DNA of 64,000 bases, taken from Turnera subulata (Eukaryota; Streptophyta; Magnoliopsida; Malpighiales; Passifloraceae). Shown here piece after piece: positions 54,687 to 64,000 of the stretch; position 1 is the first letter of the stretch, and each line of letters starts with the position of its first letter. The notes under the pieces were generated by a model. It did no database searches. It saw only the letters and a program-made list of their open reading frames with translations, and was not told where the DNA came from. The DNA lies in contig JAKUCV010000938.1 of NCBI GenBank assembly GCA_028386065.3, forward strand, positions 96,979 to 160,978. Direction: 5' to 3'. The position numbers were made by a program, and so were the translations under genes.

Positions 54687-55498
54687 GTTGGCGCCAGATG
54701 GCGCAAGTTGGAAGCACTGCAAGGGATGTTCTTTGTTTGATTGAGAAGATAGAGGTTTGGTGGAACTACAAAACACCAAGGTGGATATTGTTGAATAGTA
54801 TGGTGTTTTGTTTTGAATCCCACATCGATGGGAAGTGTGGTAAGGGGGGTATGAAAATGCTATAAAAGAAACCCCTCTCCTTCCCTTTAGAGTCATCCCA
54901 AAAATTAGAGTATAATTGTATCCTAACAATTGTACTAAATACTCATCTTCTCCTAGTAAAAAGAGCAGGCCCTTTTCTAGTGGTGCTCCGGAGACGTAGG
55001 CAAAATTGGCCGAACTCCGTTATCAATTTTTGAGTGTGTTCTTTCTTTATTATTTCGCCTTTAATTTCCGCATTTGTTTATTTGTTTAGTATTCAATGTT
55101 GGCCGGCTAACCCGCCTTATCTCTTTGTTGGCTGGCTAAGCCGCCTTATTTCTTTCTTGGCTGGCAAAGCCGCCTTGTTTAATTTGTTGGCCGACTAAGC
55201 CGCCTTTGTCGGGTATAGGTTGTGAATTATAACACTGTGCAAGTGAGTCCTATCTAGGAGGCTGGGTTTTAAGTGAACCACTGTTCCTCCAGTCTTTCCT
55301 GGGGATTTATCTTGGAATGATAATTCTGTCTAAGGAGATAGGCTAGGCCATCTTTCTTGAGAATTATCGAATCAGTTCAATTCACTAGTTTGTTGAAGTG
55401 GAGAAATTACCCGAGTTTCCCAACACATATGGCACACCATAGACGGTACCTTTGAAAACAATGGAGGCCATTGGTGAAGATGTGGAGTTTATATAGGA
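53183..55498 (+). repeat. tandem duplication, unit 1 (2316 bp)
   Basis: Runs from GATGAAATCTCTTCAG in RT, through RNase H, LTR 2 and CATAT, to 73 bp of antisense subtilase ending TATATAGGA. Both junctions share AGGA. Confidence 0.95.
54789..55425 (+). repeat. copia LTR 2
   Basis: 637 bp. It is followed by CATAT and a 73-bp copy of subtilase sequence instead of the rest of the host gene. Confidence 0.95.
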
Positions 55499-55499
55499 G

Positions 55500-57002
55500 A
55501 TGAAATCTCTTCAGAAGAACAAGACATGGAAGTTGACAGAACTACCGAAGGGAAAGAAGGCAATTGGATGCAAATGGGTATTTGCTAAGAAAGAAGGATT
55601 TCCTAACAAGAATAATGTTCGCTACAAGGCAAGATTAGTGGCTAAAGGCTACGCTCAGAAGGGGGGAATTGATTATAATGAGGTATTTTCTCCAGTTGTG
55701 AAGCATTCCTCCATTAGAATTCTATTGGCATTGGTAGCACAGTTGAATTTGGAGCTAGCTCAACTTGATGTGAAGACCGCGTTCCTACACGGTGACTTGA
55801 AGGAGGAAATCTACATGACTCAGCCAGATGGATACAAAGTTGCTGGTAAAGAAAATTGGATTTGCAAACTAGACAAGTCGTTGTACGGTTTGAAGCAATC
55901 ACCAAGACAGTGGTACAAACGATTTGACAAGTTTTTGATGGGTCAGAAGTACACAAGAAGCAAATACGACCATTGTGTTTATTTGAGAAGACTATAAGAT
56001 GGGTCCTACATCTATCTACTCTTATATGTTGATGATATGCTGATAGCAGCAAAGAGCCAAATTGAAATTGACAAGTTGAAGGCTCAGTTGAGTAGAGAGT
56101 TTGAGATGAAGGATTTGGTAGAAGCCAAGAAGATTCTCGGCATGGAGATAAGCAGAAACAGAGAGGGTGGCAAGCTTTGGCTGACACAAAAAGAATATTT
56201 GAAGAAAGTACTACAACGTTTTGGCATGAATGAAGGATCAAAACCTGTAGGTACTCCGCTTGCTCCTCATTTTAAGCTTAGCAGCCAATTATCTCCGCAG
56301 ACAAATGAAGAACGAGAGTACATGGCAAAAGTCCCTTATGCCAATGTAGTCGGAAGCTTGATGTATGCAATGGTGTGTACAAGACCGGATATTTCACAAG
56401 CTGTTAGTGTTGTGAGCAGATATATGCATGATCCTGGCAGAGGTCATTGGCAAGCTGTGAAATGGATTCTTCGGTATATCAAAGATACCGTAGATGTTGG
56501 CTTAATGTTTGAGCGGGATGAATCACTTGGTCAAGGAGTGGTTGGATATTGTGATTCTGACTATGCTGGAGATTTGGATAAGCGAAGATCGACGACGGGC
56601 TATTTGTTCACTTTAGCAAAAGCCCCTGTTAGTTGGAAGTCCACTTTATAGTCAACGGTGGCTTTGTCTACAACGAAGGTAGAGTATATGGCTATTACAG
56701 AAGTTGTGAAGGAGGCAATTTGGCTTCATGGGTTGCTAAAAGACTTGGGAGTTGGTCAGAAACAACTTGTACTATATTCTGACAGTCAGAGTGCTATTCA
56801 TTTAGCGAAGAATCAAGTCTTTCATGCACGGACGAAGCACATTGATGTTCGCTATCATTTTGTGCGGGAGATTCTTGAAGAAGAAGAGATACTTCTCCAG
56901 AAGATTTTGACTACAGAGAATCCTGCAGATATGATGACCAAGGTGGTAACAAGGGCCAAGTTTGAACATTGTTTAGACTTTGTCAATATCCTGCACATTT
57001 GA
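55500..57002 (+). pseudogene. duplicated copia pol 3' half (RT to RNase H)
   Basis: Repeats 53184-54686 in the same frame and shares its stops at the homologous sites (TAA at 55995 where unit 1 has TAG; TAG at 56649). Here YCDSDYAGD keeps the RNase H Asp that is His in unit 1 (YCHSDYAGD), so some substitutions are unit-specific. It has no gag, protease or integrase. Confidence 0.9.
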
Positions 57003-57104
57003 GTTGGCGCCAGATGGCGCAAGTTGGAAGCACTGCAAGGGATGTTCTTTGTTTGATTGAGAAGATAGAGGTTTGGTGGAACTACAAAACACCAAGGTGG
57101 AGAT

Positions 57105-57741
57105 TGTTGAATAGTATGGTGTTTTGTTTTGAATCCCACATCGATGGGAAGTGTGGTAAGGGGGGTATGAAAATGCTATAAAAGAAACCCCTCTCCTTCC
57201 CTTTAGAGTCATCCCAAAAATTAGAGTATAATTGTATCCTAACAATTGTACTAAATACTCATCTTCTCCTAGTAAAAAGAGCAGGCCCTTTTCTAGTGGT
57301 GCTCCGGAGACGTAGGCAAAATTGGCCGAACTCCGTTATCAATTTTTGAGTGTGTTCTTTCTTTATTATTTCGCCTTTAATTTCCGCATTTGTTTATTTG
57401 TTTAGTATTCAACGTTGGCCGGCTAACCCGCCTTATCTCTTTGTTGGCTGGCTAAGCCGCCTTATTTCTTTCTTGGCTGGCAAAGCCGCCTTGTTTAATT
57501 TGTTGGCCGACTACGCCGCCTTTGTCGGGTATAGGTTGTGAATTATAACACTGTGCAAGTGAGTCCTATCTAGGAGGCTGGGTTTTAAGTGAACCACTGT
57601 TCCTCCAGTCTTTCCTGGGGATTTATCTTGGAATGATAATTCTGTCTAAGGAGATAGGCTAGGCCATCTTTCCTGAGAATTATCGAATCAGTTCAATTCA
57701 CTAGTTTGTTGAAGTGGAGAAATTACCCGAGTTTCCCAACA
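57105..57741 (+). repeat. copia LTR 3
   Basis: 637 bp, about 3 differences from LTR 2, followed by CATAT and the host subtilase. Confidence 0.95.
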
Positions 57742-59243
57742 CATATGGCACACCATAGACGGTACCTTTGAAAACAATGGAGGCCATTGGTGAAGATGTG
57801 GAGTTTATATAGGATTTGATACTCAAGCCATCTCCATAATTCACATTTGATGTAGGTAGCACATAGGAAACAGCTGAGGTAATATTTCCTCCTCGCAGTT
57901 CACTCAAATGAATCATTGCAGCACCCCAGCGTTCTTCACTTCTTGGCCGTTGTTATATGTATAGCTACTTCTATCACACACTACAACTTTTCCTGCAACA
58001 TCAAAACCACTTAAAGATCCTGGCTCGCAGAATGCAGCAGAATCATTACCGCTGGCACCTGGATAAACAAGTGGCAACAAAGCAGAAGTGAAATTTTGTG
58101 GTTGGTAAAAGGATTGACCATCAAACTCTGCATTGTTTCCCAGTACAACTGTTGCTCTGATTTCTCTAGTGCTAGCTCCCACAGTTAAGATCCATGGAGC
58201 ATCATTGTTCAATGATCTCCCACCTGGACCAAAATTGCCAGCAGAACAGCTCACAAAGACACCCTTTTGTGTTGCACCGAATGCACCGACTGCGATTGGA
58301 TTCTCATAGAAATATTGCTGCGGTCCATACCCAAGTGACACTGAAATGACATCAACACCATCCTCCACTGCAGCGTCCATTCCAGCTAGTACATCACTTT
58401 CGGTGCAAGAACCACCAGCATTGCAGACTTGGTACATTGCCAAGTGAGCTAAAGGGGCCATGCCAATTGCAGTTCCATTGAGCTGCCCGTTATACTCAAC
58501 ACCAGGGACTGCACTACCAGCAGCTGTACTGGCTGTATGTGTCCCATGTCCGTGCCCGTCAACCGGGGGATTCCCCGGGTAAACAAAGCTTCTTGCACCG
58601 ATGACCTTGTTATTACAGATGGTGCTGTTGAATTCACACGTCCCTTTCCATTTTGCAGGAGGAGGAGGCATTCCCAAATCAGTAAATGACGGGTGACTAG
58701 GAGTTATTCCAGTGTCCAGAAGTGCAATGATCATCCCCTTCCCATAATTTGAATGATTCCAGAATCCTGTGTTCTGTTGCAGTCCAAGAAAGTTGGGAGT
58801 ATGAGTTGTATGTATGCGCAACACCTTCTGGGGACGGGCAGATATGAACCCTTCCTTGTTCTGCATTGCCTTTGCTTCTGCTGCTGTAAGTTTTGCTGCA
58901 AAGCCGGTAGCTACGTTGCGGTAGGAATAAACCAGCCTATCCTGGTTTGAGTTCAAGTTTGCAGCCTGCAGATAATACCTGTACAAGGCCTCTAAATCTT
59001 TGGTTTCTTGGGACATCCCATCTGGTTTCCTGACAAAGACTATGTATGTCTCTAAATTATCCACCTTTGGTGAACTCAGTATTCTCTCCGCAGTCGCCAG
59101 ACTGTTGCTAAACATGAGAAGGGAAACATGTAATAGGAAAGCAAGGATCATCATGGTTTGCAAATTTCTGCTGATTGGTTTTCCTATATTGTTGTAAGAA
59201 GAAGAACAACCAAATTGCTGGTGCTTTTGCTACTTTCTGCAAT

Positions 59244-59256
59244 CTTTTATATATAG
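59244..59256 (-). promoter_or_regulatory. TATA box of the split subtilase
   Basis: The minus strand reads CTATATATAAAAG, upstream of the mutated start codon at the same relative position as in the intact paralogues. Confidence 0.65.
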
Positions 59257-60469
59257 AATGCATGCTAAAGTGGATAAGCAGGGAAATTGGGAAGAAACTA
59301 CCGTAAAATTTAGCCGGCTTGCATAGAGATTAGAGAAATTTTGAGTCCCATGGTTTTGTTCCTAAAGTATAACTCTGAGCTATTTGGCACCAGCGAACAA
59401 GACAAAGTATTGAGTTACCGCAAGATATATATTTGCAGGAATGCAGCTCAGTATCTTCTTAGACGTTCTTAAGGAGACAAGCCAATCCAAAACTTCTGCA
59501 TTAGGATTCACGCCATGTGAAATGAGTAGATGATGGTGCCAAGTCGCAATAGATTAAGCAAATTAACCCTCAAACTCTTGGAATTTTGCATTTTCTTACC
59601 AGGTAGAGACAATATTTGCGTAGTCCTGATAGTTATTTACCAAGAACTAGAATCTTGAATTCTTAATGATGCTCTCACGTATACAGGAATTAGGAAAAGA
59701 AATAAGGCCTTGATCTCCAAGAAATAATTATTAATGAAATTTTAGAAAAAAGTTAAATGATTTACAAGTTTTTCATACCCTTTCAAGAGATTTAGGAAAG
59801 CAGGAGACAGGCCTTTTTCGCCTTTTATTATCAAAGAGCACCCGTGTTCGGTTACAGAATATATGGATTTAACCCTAGCTAGCCTGTAAAACAGCATCAA
59901 CATTCTCCAAGTTTTTCAATAATTTTTTTGGGGATTGCTATAGTACCTTGTGTGAAAGTTTGGGTACCAAAGCTTAGCGGCTCAATCATATCGTGCCACC
60001 TAAATTTAAAGAGCTTTTAAAAAGATTTATTTTCTCCAATCAAAAAAAAAAACAGATTTATTTTCAACTCAGTTCTATTAGAATAACAAATTGTAAAAAT
60101 ACCCATAACAAATTATAAAAATACCCTATCTTTTTCATCTTTCATTACATTATTTTTTGGTTCCCCACGGTCCCGCCCCTACCAAAACACTAAAAGAAAC
60201 TTACTTTTCCTCCCACCTAGTATTTTGCACTCATCAATTGCCACTCTTCAAATCTTTAATAATGCTCTCGCATAAACAACTTAAACTGTAACGAAGCCAT
60301 TGTTCTAGGATTTATCATACGTGAGTAAATTTCTCCTTGTCTCTTCTTCACTATGGTGGGAAGATATTTTCCAAAAGTGGTTGAAAAACAATCTTTAATC
60401 AAGCAAATTTTGTAGCTTTTCTTTGCATTCCTCATAATTACTCGAACTCAATAAACTAACCATATAAAT
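59257..60469. other. subtilase upstream region and unassigned AT-rich DNA; no gene
   Basis: 59300-59365 is the fourth copy of the conserved upstream block. 59760-59820 (CATACCCTTTCAAGAGATTTAGG) matches 48025-48055. From about 59900 the DNA has no recognised homology in the window and no ORF with protein features. Confidence 0.5.
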
Positions 60470-61766
60470 TGAAACGCCCCGATCCGTATTTACCGTTATT
60501 CACAGTAAACACGTGGGACCACATACTATTACAATAACCACAACGGTAACTATCACATCCAGCAGATTAAAAGTACATAATACATCAACCGTACTTGTCC
60601 CAGTATGGGAACATTATTACTACAAGCATCAATCCATAGAGTTATAAACAGCAAGCAGCGGAAGTCTTAATACAACACATCAATAAATAATGATATGGAC
60701 ATAATGCAACGCAGGATGGATCCGGGCCTGGCAGAGGGTGCGCCACAGCTTGCCACGAACGTACCTGAGCTACGCACAATCAATCTACGCGACCAGGTCG
60801 CGCAGGCGAGGGGTGAGTCCGAAGTGCTCACCGGGTAAAATCCATAAGCAAGTATACATATACTTAAACCGTAAATAAAACCAAGTCACATCTACAGTAA
60901 GAATCTGAAGTTACACGAACTCTAATTAACACATGCTTTGTGATTCTAGACACGCTACACCAATTTTATTATCAGGGCCCCTATCACTAGTTAAATGATG
61001 GCCGTCGCCTGGTAGTCAAGCTAGCTAGCCCGTGCACCTCGCCCTGGTACCTCCACGTATAACTGGCACAGACAGGGAGCAGACCCCAAGCACACTCTCC
61101 CCCAGTGCCTAAAATATAAATAAAACTGGTACAGACAGGGAGCAGACCCCAAGCACACTCTCCCCCAGCATCATAAAAATAAGACTACCATCTGGCTAAA
61201 CCAACACTTAACCGTGACTTACTAGATGTCTAAGTGAGGTCAGTTTTACTATTCCTAATTACTTAATTCCTATTATCCTCCATTTTCTCATTATCCCGAG
61301 CAGGCTCACAGCCTCTCCGCTCGTCTGGATAATATAAACCACATGGCTTGGTACCCTCAGTACTACATTCCCACAATTCACGGTCAACAACAGCAACAGT
61401 AATAATCAACCAGTACCAGCATTTCTAACATTATCAATAACAACAACAGTAGCATTAACTCAACTTCGACGGCAACAAATACCAGACAAAATCATCTCAC
61501 AATGATTATTCACAGCAACAAAGAATTATCTAAGCATATAACACGACAGCAACTTGGTACTACGGCAGTATATAAATAATTACTTATCCTCACCTTAGCC
61601 GATTCCCTACTCCTGAAAGTCCTCGAAGTGTTCCGGCTCAGGCTCCTCAGGGTACTGCTCGTTATCAATTCCTATATCAAACAACAATTTATGCACATAT
61701 AAGATGATATGCAAATGCTTAACTATTACTGTAAACCGTAAAATAACTACCGCGCTATCTCGGTAC

Positions 61767-61901
61767 TCCCCCGGGTTATTTCTATTACCGTCATCATTCA
61801 CTATTTATTTACACAGGCCGAAAATACTTTACCNTCCCCCGGGTTATTTCTATTACCGTCATCATTCACTATTTATTTACACAGGCCGAAAATACTTTAC
61901 C
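61767..61901. repeat. 67-bp direct repeat around an N: unmerged assembly join
   Basis: 61767-61833 and 61835-61901 are identical (TCCCCCGGGTTATTTC ... ATACTTTACC), separated only by the N at 61834. Confidence 0.9.
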
Positions 61902-62008
61902 ATAATTATTTCCGGTTATTATCCTGGTACGTATTTACCTTGATAATATCCTTTCCATTTTTATTTCCTTAAGTAGGTACTTTCCCAAATTACTATTATT
62001 ACCATATA

Positions 62009-62010
<2 letters not shown>

Positions 62011-62057
<47 letters not shown>
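62011..62057. repeat. (TA)n microsatellite
   Basis: About 47 bp of uninterrupted TA inside the gypsy LTR. Confidence 0.95.
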
Positions 62058-62059
<2 letters not shown>

Positions 62060-63342
62060 CAAGGTAACTATTTTCCATTTGATATCCACATATTTCCTAA
62101 ATTATCTCAATATACTATTATAATTATTTATTTGTTTTTATTATTTTTTTTGTTTCCAGAATTTATTTTCTTTTTCTTTTTTTTTTAAGTTTCGGATTGG
62201 GCCTTACTATGCAGTCCATATCCAAAGCCCAGCCCAGACCACCCATTCAGGAACCCAGACCCAATTCAGACCCAGACCAGCTACAGGCCCGAGCCCAACT
62301 CGGCCCAGTACCTGCGTGGCCCATGGTCTCACCCAGGCCTGCGACCCGTTTGCACAACCCGCCCGTTCAAAACTTAAACCAACAAAATCCGGGTCGGACC
62401 CGGATCTATGGCTGCTGCTCACCTCCGGCCAAGCGAGCAGGGCGGCGAACAGGCGGCACGGGAAGGAGGAACGGCTCGGCACGAGGAGACAGAGGGGTGG
62501 AGACGTGGCTGGCGGCGGCGGCGGCGTGCACAGGTCCGTCCCGTCGATCTGCACACGCGGGAGAAGGAAGGTAAGGTGGGGAGGCCGGCGGCTGATGGCG
62601 TGACGAGGGAGGACAGCGGCTGCTGGTGGCCGGTCGCGAGGTGGTGTCGGCAGCGGCGGTCTGGTCGCAGTGGCAGCAGAAAAGAAGAAGAAGAAAAGAT
62701 GAGGGAGAGAGGTGGTGGCGACGGCGACGGCCCCCTTCCCTTACTCTTTTTCTTTTTTTTTCTTCTTTTTCTGTCCCGGTTTCTTTCTTTTCTGTTCTCT
62801 TTTTTTTTTTTTTTGTTTTGTTAATGTTGTTGTGATTCTGGCTTGGGTTGAAAAGGAAAGAACTGGGCTGTATTTTTTTGCAGTTAAGGTTGGCAGGGAA
62901 TGAATGAAGATGTGTTTGAGTTTTTTTTTTTTCCTGCAGGTGAAGAAGATGCTGATGATGGATTTGCAGTAGAAGAGGAGATAAAACAGGCAAGATCACG
63001 TTCAGCACAGAGGAAGACAAAAATTCACGTGCACACAGGTGAAGGCGGCTGCACTATGTAGTCGTGTCTCGTCCGGACCAGAAAATATCAATAATACCCC
63101 CTTGACTTAATTCTGGTTCGATAATTCGAGGATAAACCTGACTTTTTGAAGATTTCTGGACCCGAAAAATTCCAACTTCGGCCCGTAAAATACGCAGAAA
63201 AATCCCGAGCGTGGGGTAAGGGTCGGTTTTGGATTCCGATTAGCCTGAAATATTTATCCAAGATTATTTTTATTCGGTAAATTACTGTACATAGCATTTT
63301 TACAGTCCCGGTAAAATGTAAATTTTTACCCGAGCTGTTACA

Positions 63343-63360
63343 GTCTACCCCCCTAAAAAG
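63343..63360 (-). other. polypurine tract of the gypsy element
   Basis: The minus strand reads CTTTTTAGGGGGGTAGAC directly before the LTR start TGTAACAG. Confidence 0.75.
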
Positions 63361-63377
63361 AATTTCATCCCCGAAAT

Positions 63378-64000
63378 TCACTCCGAAGCGGTGAAGAGAT
63401 GCGGATACTGGGACCGCATGTGCTCCTCGACTTCCCATGTTGACTCGTTGGCAGAATGCTTACTCCACTTGACCTTTACCATAGGAATGGTACGGTTCCG
63501 CAACTGCCGAACTTCTCGAGCAAGAATCTGTTCCGGCACTTCTGTGTAGGTAAGGTCTTCTGCCACTTCAACATCCACTGGGGCCACAATACGACCAGGG
63601 TCTGATCGGTACCTCCTCAGCATGGAAACGTGAAATACATCATGAATGCGTGATAGCTCGTCAGGCAAGGACAACCTGTAAGCTAGTGGTCCAATTCTCT
63701 GCACAATCTCATATGGCCCGATATACCTTGGACTCAACTTTCCTCTCTTACCAAACCTGATCACTCCTTTCCAAGGCGCAACTCTGAGAAAAACCTTCTC
63801 TCCAACGTTATACTCCATCTCACGTCGGTGTTTGTCGGCATAGCTCTTCTGCCGATCCTGAGCAGCTCTCATGCACTGTCTCACCGTCTGGATCTTGTCC
63901 ACTGTCTGTTGGACTAACTCCGGTCCAACGATCAATCTCATACCTTCTTCGTCCCAACATACCGGACTTCTACACTTCCTTCCATAGAGAGCCTCAAAAG
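63378..64000 (-). CDS. gypsy pol C-terminus: integrase end and chromodomain (partial)
   Basis: An open frame of 207 codons runs from the window edge. It starts in the integrase C-terminal region (FEALYGRKCRSPVCWDEEG), passes the GPY/F-like module (LSPRYIGPYEIVQRIGPLAYRL) and DVFHVSMLRRYRSDP, and ends in a chromodomain-like segment (QILAREVRQLRNRTIPMVKV ... STWEVEEHMRSQYPHLF) plus TASE. It is clearly homologous to 13870-14459 and 18080-18696 but has no stops in the visible part. It may belong to a younger or intact element; the rest is outside the window. Confidence 0.9.
   Translation of the reverse strand, partial: FEALYGRKCRSPVCWDEEGMRLIVGPELVQQTVDKIQTVRQCMRAAQDRQKSYADKHRREMEYNVGEKVFLRVAPWKGVIRFGKRGKLSPRYIGPYEIVQRIGPLAYRLSLPDELSRIHDVFHVSMLRRYRSDPGRIVAPVDVEVAEDLTYTEVPEQILAREVRQLRNRTIPMVKVKWSKHSANESTWEVEEHMRSQYPHLFTASE

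Larger units (their letters stand above)
49950..57741 (+). mobile_element. Ty1/copia element (TNT1-94-like) with a tandemly duplicated 3' half, three LTRs
   Basis: LTRs of exactly 637 bp lie at 49950-50586, 54789-55425 and 57105-57741. Primer-binding site TGGTAGCGGAGC is at 50589, gag-pol at 50658-54686, and a second partial pol at 55500-57002. TSD CATAT flanks the whole. By eye the first LTR differs from the second at about 18 sites and the second from the third at about 3. The order insertion, ageing, then tandem duplication therefore follows. Confidence 0.95.
55499..57814 (+). repeat. tandem duplication, unit 2 (2316 bp)
   Basis: Same length and order as 53183-55498, with roughly 15-20 single-base differences by eye. 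The 73-bp subtilase tail is identical and here continues into the remaining gene. Confidence 0.95.
49160..59154 (-). pseudogene. subtilisin-like protease gene split by a copia element
   Basis: Two parts on the minus strand, 59154-57747 (N-terminal) and 49944-49160 (C-terminal), join at YGVPYV/TQVAYFSSRG, exactly where copia DNA now lies. The ancestral start codon is lost: the paralogues' ATGGGAAAACC is ATAGGAAAACC here, and the next ATG (59154) still precedes a signal peptide. Other lesions: a one-base loss near 57920 in the PA domain, an in-frame loss of two codons (GASTREIR against GASTVDREIR) and of several codons near 49545 (DDYIRLGYND against DDYIPYLCGLGYND). The Asp, His, Asn and Ser motifs can still be read. 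It is not functional because of the insertion. Confidence 0.9.
60470..63342 (-). repeat. 3' LTR of a gypsy element, 2.87 kb
   Basis: On the minus strand it starts TGTAACAGCTCGGG at 63342, right after a polypurine tract, and ends GGGGCGTTTCA at 60470. The length resembles the 14512-17370 LTR and the TGTAAC start is shared. It contains a (TA)n run, an assembly N and a GC-rich, gene-leader-like part (62200-62700); ORFs there are treated as chance. Confidence 0.8.
60470..64000 (-). mobile_element. chromodomain gypsy retrotransposon, 3' end only (continues past the window)
   Basis: 3' LTR (60470-63342), polypurine tract (63343-63360) and the C-terminal part of pol (63378 to the window end). If it has a 5-bp target duplication, the left copy should be TAAAT (60465-60469). 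Confidence 0.85.

Noticed and set aside
61704..61943. ORF with an internal X and a repeated peptide
   Set aside because: It spans the assembly N and reads the artificially duplicated 67 bp twice.
62197..63020. ORFs rich in Arg/Gly/Pro/Ser in the second gypsy LTR
   Set aside because: Same situation: composition-driven open frames inside an LTR, multiple frames open at once, no protein family features.
1..64000. tRNA, rRNA or organelle-derived DNA
   Set aside because: No cloverleaf with A/B-box pattern or rRNA-like block was noticed by eye; the tRNA-like words found are only retroelement primer-binding sites. A tRNAscan run would be decisive.

Overview
This is nuclear DNA of a flowering plant, most likely a eudicot. 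The evidence is intronless plant-type subtilase genes in tandem, an F-box/LRR gene with plant splice signals, AT-rich intergenic DNA, and plant LTR retrotransposons (copia, chromodomain gypsy), LINE remnants, a Helitron-like element and TIR elements. The species cannot be named from the sequence. One N at 61834 marks an assembly join.

Host genes: a same-strand (minus) array of secreted subtilisin-like serine proteases. It comprises a 5' stub at 1-185, complete genes at 1815-4073, 39243-41483 and 42979-45228, and a broken fifth member split between 49160-49944 and 57747-59154. The upstream regions are also related, so promoter and gene were duplicated together. Other host loci are a 204-codon gene of unknown function (6387-7001) with two decayed relatives (27925-28026 and 28456-29088), and a frameshifted F-box/LRR gene (37098-38487, minus) cut in its second exon by a copia element.

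Mobile DNA makes up more than half of the window. 8832-24641 is a minus-strand, apparently non-coding LTR element (539-bp LTRs, TSD GAATT). It carries inside it a degenerate chromodomain gypsy composite (9465-19327, TSD TATTA) that ends in a foldback of its own LTR terminus. 25414-27211 is a probable solo LTR in an old antisense copia remnant. 29383-31413 is a Helitron-like element. 31642-37092 is a nearly complete copia element (TSD GAGTA). 45753-47972 is a long-TIR element and 48077-48367 a foldback MITE. 49950-57741 is a copia element (TSD CATAT) inside the fifth subtilase; its 3' half plus 73 bp of flanking subtilase is tandemly duplicated (2 x 2316 bp), giving three LTRs. 60470-64000 is the 3' end of another gypsy element on the minus strand.

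History: a compact subtilase cluster expanded by tandem duplication and was then spread out and partly broken by successive LTR insertions. By my hand alignment the copia insertion in the fifth gene is clearly older (LTRs about 3% apart) than the tandem duplication over it (copies under 1% apart). I see no cooperating multi-gene system. The unusual content is structural: the copia/host-gene tandem duplication, the foldback-ended gypsy and the deep nesting.
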